Made by a program: the position numbers and the translations under genes. DNA of 64,000 bases, from positions 146,245 through 210,244 of the forward strand of contig SDOX01000118.1 in assembly GCA_004565275.1 (NCBI GenBank), read 5' to 3'. The notes beneath the pieces were generated by a model. It searched no databases, had not been told where the DNA came from, and saw nothing but the letters and a program-made list of their open reading frames with translations. Within the stretch, counting starts at the first letter, position 1. Each line of letters begins with the position of its first letter. Of this stretch, positions 36,091-45,807 are shown piece by piece. The stretch comes from Nannochloropsis salina CCMP1776. Taxonomy: Eukaryota; Sar; Eustigmatophyceae; Eustigmatales; Monodopsidaceae.

Positions 36091-37240
36091 ATGGGTAAGG
36101 ACGTACGATCCCGTCCACATTATAACCCTCTTTCCGCAGACTAACCAGTGCATTCTTATTGTCAATCAGGCTGTGGATCATCTTGTTGTATTCCTCCGTA
36201 TGTTTCAAAGGCAATCAAAGTACATGCGGCAGCAGAGCCCAAAAAGGCATCCGACGCCCCGACGGACTCTCAGTCGACCTTCAAGGCAGAACCCCGTAGA
36301 CCCGTCATGAGCGAGGCAATGGCTCAGAAGTGGCTGCTCTCTAATGGAAAGCCTGTCGCTGGAGCTAAAGTCCGGATAATATGCTTGGGATGGGCGGGTG
36401 CCAACTCCAACGTCTTTAAGACATGGGATTTAAAGTGTGCTGAAGTTGTGAAAGTGGAATTACCCAGCAGGAATGCTCGATTCAATGATAAACCCATTCA
36501 TGACGTCAATATCCTGGCTAAAAAGATCTCCCAGGCGTGTTTCGTTATGGGGTATTTGGAATCCACAACCCCTCTTGTCATATTCGGTCATTCCTTCGGA
36601 GCGATGATCGGGCTGCACCTTGCACGGATCATGAAAAAAGAATACGACTACACTCCCAAAATGTGCATATTTGGTGGGTGTCGGCCACTGCATCGGTAAG
36701 TAGAAACATCGATAGGGTTTGAGGCCTCTTCAATACTGGACCTGATGTCAATTGTGCCGACACATTTCTCGATTCCCGGCTCAGGTGGGGGTTCCCCATG
36801 TCTTACTACAAGGAGGACGACAACGAGATGATTCAGAGCATGGTCGACTGCGGTGGGATGACGAAGGAGATGGCCAAGGACAAGGTAGGCAAAATGTGGC
36901 TAAGACAGATATCGCTACGTCCGAGATCAATCGGCCTCATGCTCACCGAATAAACCCCCATTTTTCTTAGCTCCTGGTCTCATCCGTGCTCGCCGGCATC
37001 AAGATGGACCATCTCTGTATGGACCGATATGTATTCAACGAGAAAGCCGAAAAGTTGAAGGCTCCTCTATGGCTCATCGGTGGATTGGATGATCCCCGTT
37101 CTCCGCCTGAGCAGCTCCCGGAGTGGGATCGTTACACCACGTGCAGCATTCAGATCAAAACCTTTCCTGGGGGGCACTTTTTCCTCAAAGAGAAGGAAGC
37201 AGACGTCCTTGCTTGGCTAGGGAAGGTGATTGAGGAGTGA
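36091..37240 (+). CDS. Type II thioesterase-like alpha/beta hydrolase with MGCGSSCC acylation leader
   Basis: The fold is that of thioesterases linked to polyketide and peptide synthases, which release acyl groups from carrier domains. Four exons are read: 36091-36094 (four bases, ATGG), 36170-36695, 36785-36884 and 36971-37240; donors are GTAAGG, GTAAGT and GTAGGC. Total 299 residues. Motifs in order are ICLGWAGANSNVFKTW, an LPSR...F segment, nucleophile GHSFGAM, Asp in GGLDDPRSPPEQL, and His in FPGGHFFL. The tiny first exon creates the N-terminus MGCGSSCC: Gly2 with Ser6 fits N-myristoylation and the cysteines fit palmitoylation, predicting membrane attachment. Without that exon the frame has no ATG. 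The natural acyl donor is unknown; no PKS or NRPS gene lies in this window. Confidence 0.82.
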
Positions 37241-37463
37241 CTGCACGACTCGAGGTATAAATGCATATTCTCGGTGACCTGAGATCTTGTTTGTGTAAGA
37301 TTTACTGCAAAATTGGTTGTTTTGAAACAAAGTGTTGGAAAGGAAAGTCCCGTAGATACACTCAGCAAGAGGCGGATGTGGGGCGTCCCATTCTTTAACA
37401 AACTGCATATAAAAAGGGCGGCTATTTGTAGACTTTTTACATTGCTTTTCCTCAAGTCGCCCT

Positions 37464-40400
37464 CTATACAGAAAGGAAGGTGTCCGTCTCCACACCGGGC
37501 CTGGCGAAAGGCGTGTATTTGTCCACCACCGTCCAATTCACTGCATCCAACACCATTTTCGCACGTGCTTGGACCGTTTTGGGCTCATCCTTACCGCTGA
37601 CCGCCTGCAGACTCGAAAGCGCCCATGCCATGAGCGGGTGAGATTCTCCCACCTCCTGGAGACGCTTCCAGAGAGTTCTGCGATCCTCCTTTTCTCCGGA
37701 GACCGGCGCAAGGACTGTGTTGAGTAGCTGTCCGAGCGCAGCCACGAAGAGCATAGCGAAGACGTCGGGATGGTAAGTCAGGCCTCCAGGCCAGGCGGAG
37801 GACTCAAAGGCCTCAGTGACCAGCCCCGCGTGCTCCCAGAGCGCGTCCAGCTCAGCCAATTCCGCATTCTCAAACCAGCCTGTAGGCAACCCACTGGAGC
37901 AACCCCTTTTCCCAACCCCCTGCCCCTCCGGTCCTTGGCCCACCTCGTAGAACGAGCTCGGCTCCTCTATCTCTGCCAATGACACTATGAGCGTGCGAAC
38001 AGCCCAGTAACTGACCAGGGCTGGCTCCTCGAAGACGTTGTCGGGCTCCGGCCGAAATATTTGCTGAGAGAGGCCCAAATGAGGGGGTGTCACCGAGATT
38101 CTGAGCACTGCTTCCAGCCCTCGGATCCGCAGGATCACCATGCGGACGACGGCCCGGCCCCACTCCTCGGCGACGCCTTGGCTGCACCGAGCCAACTGGG
38201 AGAGCTTGTAGCCGATGAGAGGGTCCAGGCAGGGGGTCGCTGAAGTCGTAGGACCAATTTGGGTAGCCGGCCTCGCCAGTCGCTTCCCCGCAACAGCTGC
38301 CTCCAAGACGCTGCGCGCCCCCTCGCGGATCGCGTCCTCGTCGTCCTGGGCCAGCATCGAGACCGCGAAGAGCGCTCGGACAAGGAAAGGGCCGAAATGG
38401 GGGGCGTCCAGGCCATCTGGAAGGACGCCCAGACCCGAGACCCGAAGAGAGCTCAGAGCCGCCTGGCGCATGGCTGAGGTCTGTGTAGGCAAGGCAGCGC
38501 TTTCAATGAGACACATCCATTCCTCGACATTCTTAAGGGCTCGATCATACGAAATCTTCGCCGTGTTGCGACCAAGCTCGTACTGCTGCGCTCTCCTGAC
38601 CTCTTGACCGACCACATGGCCCATCAACTCCAGTTTCCGCGCAAGAATGCCACCTCCCCCCCCTGAGGCCAAAGAGACGGACGAAAAAGCTTGGGGCTCG
38701 TGCCGGAAGATACAGCACAAAAGCTCCCCAGACGTTTCAAGATCGCGCGTTGCCGCATTCTGAGCCAAAACACGGACATCTCCTTCTGGAACATGCGTGC
38801 ACGACTCCGCCAGCGGAAGGGAGAAAGAGCGCGTGCGCCTCTCCTCTCCAAACAGGGAACAGAGGGCCTCCATCTGGCCTTTGAGCAGGCTCGGGTTTCG
38901 CTCGCGTTCTTGCACCTGTGCCACCAAGGCCACTTTAACTTCCTGCCAGAGAGCGTCACACGGCTCTCTGCAGGCCACGCGCAGCGTCTGCTCCAGAAAC
39001 TTGTCGTCGGCCGCCCCGTCCTCCTGGGTTTGTCCGTCCCCAAGGTCCGCTCGCCGGTTCAGAAGAAAGAGAAGGACGCGGAGGGCCTCTCGACGGACCT
39101 CGACTATGCGGTGACGCAGCCAGGTTGCGAGAACCTTCTCCAGCAGGCAAGGCGTTCTAGATTCGAGGCTCTCACTTGTCAAGGAGAGGGGAAGGCTCCA
39201 GCGCGTGGCCCAGGCGATGAGGCTAGCAAACCCTGGTAGCGGTTTGTCGAGCGAGACACCTGCCTCGATCAAGTCCAGTAAATCTTTCACGGATGCCTGA
39301 ATGACCCCGCGCAAAGACTTCACGGACCGCGCTCCCTCTCTCGGCCCAGACCGTCGATGTTGAAGAGTCGTGGAAATAACCCCATCGCCTGCCGCATGTA
39401 ACGGGTGTCTATGCGTGTGCCAAAATGCTTGTGAGGCTGACCGTTCCGATGCTGCAATTGGTGCTTGCGCCGCTTCCAAACTCTCCAAGAGATGGTTAAT
39501 GTACAGAAACATTTGCAAAGCCTCCTCCCGGACGGGCGGACAGGTCATTCCTGGGCCCGTCAACCAACGCCTCTCTTCCACGAGGCTTAGACCTGAATCC
39601 GAGCAAAGTGGAAGGTAGTGGCGCAGACTGCCTAGGACCTCGCCTCCATCGTCATGCCGCAGGCGACACACAGCCTGAAGTACGCTTCGCAAGAGTGAAT
39701 TGATCATGAGCAGGATGCCGTGAAGGGTATTGTAATATTCATGGCTGGCTCCTCTAAAAGCTGGGTCGAGCGCGGGATGCGCAGCACCGCATGAGGGAGG
39801 GAGCGCAGAGAGGAGGGCAACCACCACCGCGGCTGCGCGAACGGGGCCCACCAAAGAAGCGAAGGCACGCGCCGCCGTCAGACGCATGAGTCCCTCGGGG
39901 AAGCATGCGCATCGGACGACGGAGGGGAGGCATTGCTTCAACGACTCGTCCAAAGCTCCACTGGTCTCGTTTTCTGCAACGTGTTCGGAAGGGGGCCGCA
40001 GACGAGACAGGAGCAAGATAAGGGGAAAGAGGCAAGGCGACGTCTGAGTCGCATCTCTCCTCATCTGGGGGGGCAACAGGGCCGCGACGTGGATGGCGGT
40101 CAGGTTCGACAAGGCGGCCGCGAGCATCGGGTTTCCTTCCCTGTCCGCGCCCCGTCCAATGCTCTTGTTGAGTTCTCCCGCCACTATGAACAAAAAGTCT
40201 GGGTGCCGCCTCAAAAAGTCGTGGGCACTCGACGGCCCCGAAGGTCTCGTCGCTGGCCCTTCCCTTCGGCCGCCAGCCCCTTCCCCGCACCCCGCCGCCC
40301 CCAAACTATTCTTGCCGCTACCCACGACGGAGTTGATCAGCGCGCCGAAGACCATCAATGCAGAGTTTCGAACCGCCCAGCGCGCGTCGCGAAAAGCGAC

Positions 40401-43400
40401 AAGAACCACCTCCATTGCCGGGGCCATGAAGGCTTGCGCCACATCGCGAGAAGGGCCCGCGTCCAGAAGGAGCAGCCGGAGCACGTTCAGGGCGTGAATG
40501 CGCGTGCGCCAGTCGTCAGACGGCAGCCCGTAACCTGATATGGTGCCGAGGCATGCGCTCTTCTGAAGGGGTGCTGCAAGGCGAAGGAGTTCTCCCATCA
40601 GCGCGGGCAGAAGGATAGGGGGGCGATTAGTCGGTTCCGCGCCCACTACGCCCAGGAAGCCGGAGGCCAGCCCTGCAGAGCGGCGCAGGACGAAATGCAC
40701 CCGGGGATGGCGCAGCCTGTCTAGGAGGGATTGCATCCACTGATCGGGCAGGCGGGCTAGCTCCGGGTCGGAGGAGAGCAACAAGGCCCGGGAGACGGTC
40801 AACAGCGCCGACTGTGTCACCTGGATGGCACCCATGTGCTTCAGTCGCCCTAGCGCCTGCAGCAGGCTGCGGCCTATCGCGTCCATCTTGGCGCTGCCAC
40901 CCAGAGCCGCCAAGAGGGTCGGCGCCCGTGACTCGACCTCCCTCCTCTCCAGGACCCCCCCGCCGGATGGTCCGCGCGCGGGCGGCCCCCTCGTCATCCT
41001 CCCGCCTCGGCTCCAGACCGACGAGTACGAGAAGGTCGCTTGCTGCACCACCTCCGCCAGACAGGCTCCCGCCTCCTTCACCATCATCCACCCGCCCACG
41101 ATCAGTCGCTGTCGAGCGTCGTCCTCCTCCTCCTCCTTATCGGCCTCGCCCTCAGCCGTCCTTCCCAGAGGCCCCTCCACCTCCCTGCCTTTCCCTGCCG
41201 CCCCGCCCCTCCGAATCAGGTGCCCTCGACAATCGACGACCAAACCAGGCCCCGCCGTGTGCAAGGCCGCCTCCTCTGTGTAGTCATGGGCCTTCTCGAC
41301 CTCCCTCGCGTCGCCCTGGTCGAAGAGCAGAGACTCCGGGAGTCCCTCCTGGGCCGTGCCCACAACCCCCAACGCCACCTCCAGCACTCTCTCCAAGACA
41401 GCAACCAGAGCGACAACGGCCTCGTTCCACTCTTCCCTCCATCCCTCCTCCCCACTGGCTCGCTCGCGGTGACCGGCCTCCTCCAAGATATACTTGGCCG
41501 CCTGCACCGCGCCCTGAACCATCACCACCCTCTCTCCCGCCCTCTCACCCGCCGTAGCCGCCTCCCGCCTCTCATCCTCCCTTAGACCCCACGCCGCCAG
41601 CCCTTCTTGGAACGCCTCCACTCGCTCTTCGATCAGTCGTGTCACCTGCCGCAGGAATAGTGTCTCTGCGCCCCCCGAGTCGGTCCCGTCGTCCTTGCGC
41701 GGAATCCCTCCAGGGCCGAGAGCACGAGAGTCCTCCAGCACGGCCAGTCCCCGCCATCCCAGCCCCACCACGTACACTTTGAAGACAAGCCGCAGCATTA
41801 GCGCCCCCGCCTCGCTTTCGCCCCGCCGAGCCGACCGCGTCAGCTCCAAGGACCAGGCGATGGCCGGAGCCAAGCATGCGGGCGAGGACCCGAGGCCGCT
41901 CAAGGGGGCCGGAAAGGAGGCGAGCAGGTCAAAGGCTGTCCGCCGGGTGCGTTCCCAGGGCGCCAAGAGCAGGTTTAGGAGCGTCAGCACGGTGGTGGGA
42001 GAGGCGTGGATGGGACTAAAGGCGCGGGAGTACAAAGCCGCGGTCCGCTCGTCTGAGGGCTGGGGGGGCTGGAGGATGGCGAGAAAGAGCGCCAGCACGT
42101 CCAGGGTGGGGGCACTCCTCGAGACGTTCGTTCCGGGATAGAAACCCTCGCACAGGAGCTGAGCTACGCGTGCGATGCAGCCCACTACGCGCTGGGAGTG
42201 CGCCGAGACATCTTCTTCCTCCGCAGGCGCCCTAAGAGCCTGGTGGCGAAGTCGCGCCGAGAGGACTCGCAGGGCTTCCTGGTAACGGAGGAAGAGCGGA
42301 CGGAGAGCGCGCTCCAAGCCGTGGCGCTGGCCCGAGAGAGGGGCCTTGAGGGCGACCGGCAGCGCGGTTTCGATCAAGTGTTGCTCCAGCGCCGAGGGCA
42401 GCGTGGTGGTCTTGGCCGAGGCCACCAACATACGGAGGGCTGCCATGCGCAGGTCCGCGTCGCCCGAAAGGCAGGCGGCACGAGCCTCCTCAAGGCTCAG
42501 CATGGGGGAGGGCGCTCCCACCTCCACATCCAAGGTCAGGGCGGAGGCCGGAGTCCTCCTGGCCCCTACCCTGGTCGTTGTCAGCCGTCCCCCCCCCAGG
42601 CGGCGCGCCACCTCCGCCACCACTACCAAGGACCAGAGCGCCGTGTCCCTCTGCCGCCGATCCTCCTGACCGCCCTCTCGGCCTGACGCGGGAGCGAGCC
42701 TCCGCAGCTCCCAAAGCAAGGCCAGAATGTTTTCACCGGGGTCATGGCTCAGCACCTCCTCCAGCAGATAGTCGGCCACGCGGAGGCGCCCGGCCTTGTT
42801 CCCCGCCCGCAATAACGCGGTCGCCACCGGCCGCACCCAAAGTGCCCGCATTTCGTCTTCTCGGGTGCTGCCACTCGGGGCGCAGTCGTCCGTGCTGGCG
42901 CGCAGGCCCCTCAGGAGCTGCAGGAGGAGACGACTCGCCGAGGCGGCCGTGCTGCTCGAGCCCGCGACCGCGTCGATGAGGCTGGGCACCAGATGGGAGC
43001 TCTCGGAGAGCAGCATCCTGGAGCCGACTATGGGCAGAAGGAGCTTCAGGCCCGCGTAGCGCGAGCGGCGGGAGGGGGCCTGGTGGGTGAGGGCGAGGGC
43101 GACCTGGGCCGTGGACACGAGACCCGAGGGTCGGTGCTCCTCCTTGAACCGCTCCAGGGTCTGTAGCAGCTGTAAGAGGCGCTCGAAGGCGGAGGGCACC
43201 ACAGAGGCCACGCGCCGGTTGCTGGTCTCCCAGTTCCAGAGGAGGAGGTCGAGGGCCGTGGGCAGGGCCCGCGCCAGCCCCAAGGCGGCTGAGAGGCGCT
43301 TCAGTGCCGGCGTGCCGGCGGCCTCGGCTGCCTGGATGGACTCTGCTGCGCGGAGAAGCCAGGTCTCCAGTCCCATGAAGGCGAGCAGGCGGATGGGGGG

Positions 43401-44672
43401 CAAGGGTGACTGGCATTCTTCGAGGAGAAGGTCGAGGGCGGGGCCGCCAAGGAGGGTTCCGCCGGGGGAGTCGGGCGAGGGGAGGGACGCGGTGAGGATC
43501 GACACGGGCGCAGCGATCAGGAGAGCGCGGATGAGGGAGAGGCGGGCCTCTGGGTGGTCCTCCGCGACAACTTTGAGGAGAGAGGGTAGAGCGCGTAGGG
43601 GTGGGAAGGAGAGGCTGTCTGCGGCCTGGGACGGAGGGCCGGAGGTAGGGAGGAAGGTCTCCCGGAGGGTGAGAGCGTGCTCGCTCAGGACAGCACCGCG
43701 TTCGGCGGCAGGGCACGGGCACGCCTGCAGGACCAGGAGGACGAGGGCCAAGGAGGCCTGCGCTTTTACCTCCGTCGGCTGGGCCGCGGCCCGCAGGACG
43801 CCGAGGGCGGAGAGGAGGAGCCCGGCTATCAGGGGCCCGGGCGCCGCCCCCAGGCCCCGAGAGCCCGCCTCCTCTCTGCACATCCACGCCAGCAACTGCT
43901 GTTCCTCTGCGGTCGCTCGCGTCTCGATGCGCCAGGCTCCCAGCAACGCGGTCAGGGCGCTCAGGGGCTCGCGCGCTCCGGCGACGGCGCCCTCGAGTTG
44001 CGGGGAGGTGTCCGCCCCGACCTCTTTCCCCTCGGCCCAGGCCCCGGTGGCCGTCGACAGGGCTACGATCGTATAGCGGCACAACTCTTGGATGAGAGAA
44101 TAACTCCCAGTGCACATGGCCCTCCGGGTGGACGGATACGACGCCGTCTCCTCGATGAGTTTAAGACGAATCAACCTTTCCTCTTGTCCGCGTGCTCCCC
44201 CCCCACTTTTCCTCCCAGTAGATAGTTTTTCCTCCAAAATCCATCGGGACAGGAAGGCATGTGCTTGGCTTGCTTCAAAGGTGGAGACGCCTTGAGAAAC
44301 GGCCAGCGAGGTCAACTGAAGGAGGACGCGGTGGGCCGCTTTTTTTAGCAGCGCTGTGTGCGGGTGCAGGTACAGCTGCAACATGACACGATATGCATCT
44401 TCCAAAGCTTGTAATTTCACAGGTGGCGGATGAGCTAGTAAGTGCGATTCGGCTACCATAGCTCTGATCTTCTCCTTGAAAGCATCCAGGCGGTCTGCCT
44501 GCTCCTTCGCGCTCCTCCCCTTGAGGACACCCTCCCGGACCAAAAAATAAAGACCCAACGGGTCCTCTTCAAGGCCAGCCTCACCCTCTCTCAACTGTAG
44601 AGATTCAAGGTCCCATATTATTCCCTCCAAAGCTACAGGTTGCAGGGGTATTGAATGCTTCTGCGCGGCCAT
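37464..44672 (-). CDS. THADA/Trm732 homologue (DUF2428 protein)
   Basis: The 2402-residue product is a very long helical-repeat protein. Its diagnostic block, encoded around 40330-40520, reads DWRTRIHALNVLRLLLLD, then a segment ending RWAVRNSALMVFGALINSVVG; further on (about 39695-39760) it has SHEYYNTLHGILLMINSLLR. These are the DUF2428 signatures of human THADA and yeast Trm732. Trm732 is the partner of the Trm7 methyltransferase for 2'-O-methylation of tRNA position 32. The ATG at 44672 is the first in frame. The whole 7.2 kb is a single open frame, striking beside the spliced neighbours. Acidic and Ala/Arg-rich low-complexity inserts occur between helical blocks. In-frame short introns cannot be excluded. 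Confidence 0.88.
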   Translation of the reverse strand: MAAQKHSIPLQPVALEGIIWDLESLQLREGEAGLEEDPLGLYFLVREGVLKGRSAKEQADRLDAFKEKIRAMVAESHLLAHPPPVKLQALEDAYRVMLQLYLHPHTALLKKAAHRVLLQLTSLAVSQGVSTFEASQAHAFLSRWILEEKLSTGRKSGGGARGQEERLIRLKLIEETASYPSTRRAMCTGSYSLIQELCRYTIVALSTATGAWAEGKEVGADTSPQLEGAVAGAREPLSALTALLGAWRIETRATAEEQQLLAWMCREEAGSRGLGAAPGPLIAGLLLSALGVLRAAAQPTEVKAQASLALVLLVLQACPCPAAERGAVLSEHALTLRETFLPTSGPPSQAADSLSFPPLRALPSLLKVVAEDHPEARLSLIRALLIAAPVSILTASLPSPDSPGGTLLGGPALDLLLEECQSPLPPIRLLAFMGLETWLLRAAESIQAAEAAGTPALKRLSAALGLARALPTALDLLLWNWETSNRRVASVVPSAFERLLQLLQTLERFKEEHRPSGLVSTAQVALALTHQAPSRRSRYAGLKLLLPIVGSRMLLSESSHLVPSLIDAVAGSSSTAASASRLLLQLLRGLRASTDDCAPSGSTREDEMRALWVRPVATALLRAGNKAGRLRVADYLLEEVLSHDPGENILALLWELRRLAPASGREGGQEDRRQRDTALWSLVVVAEVARRLGGGRLTTTRVGARRTPASALTLDVEVGAPSPMLSLEEARAACLSGDADLRMAALRMLVASAKTTTLPSALEQHLIETALPVALKAPLSGQRHGLERALRPLFLRYQEALRVLSARLRHQALRAPAEEEDVSAHSQRVVGCIARVAQLLCEGFYPGTNVSRSAPTLDVLALFLAILQPPQPSDERTAALYSRAFSPIHASPTTVLTLLNLLLAPWERTRRTAFDLLASFPAPLSGLGSSPACLAPAIAWSLELTRSARRGESEAGALMLRLVFKVYVVGLGWRGLAVLEDSRALGPGGIPRKDDGTDSGGAETLFLRQVTRLIEERVEAFQEGLAAWGLREDERREAATAGERAGERVVMVQGAVQAAKYILEEAGHRERASGEEGWREEWNEAVVALVAVLERVLEVALGVVGTAQEGLPESLLFDQGDAREVEKAHDYTEEAALHTAGPGLVVDCRGHLIRRGGAAGKGREVEGPLGRTAEGEADKEEEEDDARQRLIVGGWMMVKEAGACLAEVVQQATFSYSSVWSRGGRMTRGPPARGPSGGGVLERREVESRAPTLLAALGGSAKMDAIGRSLLQALGRLKHMGAIQVTQSALLTVSRALLLSSDPELARLPDQWMQSLLDRLRHPRVHFVLRRSAGLASGFLGVVGAEPTNRPPILLPALMGELLRLAAPLQKSACLGTISGYGLPSDDWRTRIHALNVLRLLLLDAGPSRDVAQAFMAPAMEVVLVAFRDARWAVRNSALMVFGALINSVVGSGKNSLGAAGCGEGAGGRREGPATRPSGPSSAHDFLRRHPDFLFIVAGELNKSIGRGADREGNPMLAAALSNLTAIHVAALLPPQMRRDATQTSPCLFPLILLLSRLRPPSEHVAENETSGALDESLKQCLPSVVRCACFPEGLMRLTAARAFASLVGPVRAAAVVVALLSALPPSCGAAHPALDPAFRGASHEYYNTLHGILLMINSLLRSVLQAVCRLRHDDGGEVLGSLRHYLPLCSDSGLSLVEERRWLTGPGMTCPPVREEALQMFLYINHLLESLEAAQAPIAASERSASQAFWHTHRHPLHAAGDGVISTTLQHRRSGPREGARSVKSLRGVIQASVKDLLDLIEAGVSLDKPLPGFASLIAWATRWSLPLSLTSESLESRTPCLLEKVLATWLRHRIVEVRREALRVLLFLLNRRADLGDGQTQEDGAADDKFLEQTLRVACREPCDALWQEVKVALVAQVQERERNPSLLKGQMEALCSLFGEERRTRSFSLPLAESCTHVPEGDVRVLAQNAATRDLETSGELLCCIFRHEPQAFSSVSLASGGGGGILARKLELMGHVVGQEVRRAQQYELGRNTAKISYDRALKNVEEWMCLIESAALPTQTSAMRQAALSSLRVSGLGVLPDGLDAPHFGPFLVRALFAVSMLAQDDEDAIREGARSVLEAAVAGKRLARPATQIGPTTSATPCLDPLIGYKLSQLARCSQGVAEEWGRAVVRMVILRIRGLEAVLRISVTPPHLGLSQQIFRPEPDNVFEEPALVSYWAVRTLIVSLAEIEEPSSFYEVGQGPEGQGVGKRGCSSGLPTGWFENAELAELDALWEHAGLVTEAFESSAWPGGLTYHPDVFAMLFVAALGQLLNTVLAPVSGEKEDRRTLWKRLQEVGESHPLMAWALSSLQAVSGKDEPKTVQARAKMVLDAVNWTVVDKYTPFARPGVETDTFLSV

Positions 44673-45807
44673 CCCGCTAGGAGCTGAAAAATATTCCTCC
44701 CCTGGCGTGGATGGTTGGAAGCGGCCGTCTTCAACCTAGCTTTCCGATGCGTTACCGTCCTCGCAAATGCCTACTGGCCGCACTGGTACCTAAGTGATTG
44801 CGTATTTGTCAATTTTTAAACATTAATGTCGGGTAATCGCCTATAATGTTGCTTGTGACGTTGATATTACCCGAGCTCGCAGCTTATAACCTCCTGGCTA
44901 CACTAGCTAGTAGCACCCGACGGGCAAAAATGCTGTGGCACTTCTCTAGGAACGCATGCGGCTCCTGATATGGTCACAGGTTTCCACGTCAAACAATTGT
45001 AGCATCGGTTCACGCAGGAATCAATGACTTTTGCGAGGCATTAACGAAGGTGGCCGCCGTTGTCCTCCTTTTCGGGCTTCGAGCGAGGCGTACGCTGCGC
45101 TCTGCGCTGCCAGCCCTACACCTAGTACATGGCCTAGGCGGGGCAAAAAGTGCCCTTTCATCCCTTATAGCGGGCCTGAGACAAAATCATGTTGTTTTAA
45201 TTGCTAAAATCTTTGGAGACTGTGGAGCGGTCGAATTATTTTTAAGAACGCATGGGAAACTTTTCTTGTTGAACTACTCGCTCATCTAACTAGTGTACTA
45301 ATTTGGGCGTGCATGCTGGCTTAATTGCCCATAATCACGAGGGTTTTCGAGCAGACAAGCCTTGTGGTTATCGAAAATTATTTACTTGGCATGGAACGTT
45401 TGCACTGTGGATCCCCAGGCCCCTGCGAAAGATATCAAAAACATACATATTTTGTGGGAGAGTCACGCGCAGGCAAGATTGCTGAATGCAGATCGGAGTC
45501 TTGATAGTTTACGACAGAGTAATTGCTAGTTTACGGCAGAGTGTACGGTTCCCCATTGAGGCGGCCGAGGAAAGGGAGGCCGCGGTCAGATCCATGGGGT
45601 CCAGGGTACCGCCGATGCCATGTGAAGAAGCTAGGGCGCTAGGGCCTTGGGTGTGCTCGACGCGAGCAGACGATGTTCGTACATGTCTCGTGTATCTATG
45701 GCACGAGTATTCTTAATGTCCAGTGTCTTGGCGGGGACACTCCGGGAAAGCCTTAAATGACCCCGCCTTTGCTTGGCGGCTAGCGTGCCCACGACATACA
45801 CATTCAA
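44673..45807. promoter_or_regulatory. Divergent promoter region, THADA and XRCC4-like genes
   Basis: About 1.1 kb. A 79-codon frame at 45050 begins at GTG and shows no motif, so it is not called. No repeat or RNA gene was recognised. Confidence 0.4.

Noticed and set aside
40814-41557. Pro/Ser-rich 247-codon frame antisense to THADA
   Set aside because: It is the complement of a GC-rich coding region; proline-rich antisense frames are expected there.
45050-45289. 79-codon plus-strand frame before the XRCC4-like gene
   Set aside because: It starts at GTG, has no motif and lies in a divergent promoter region.
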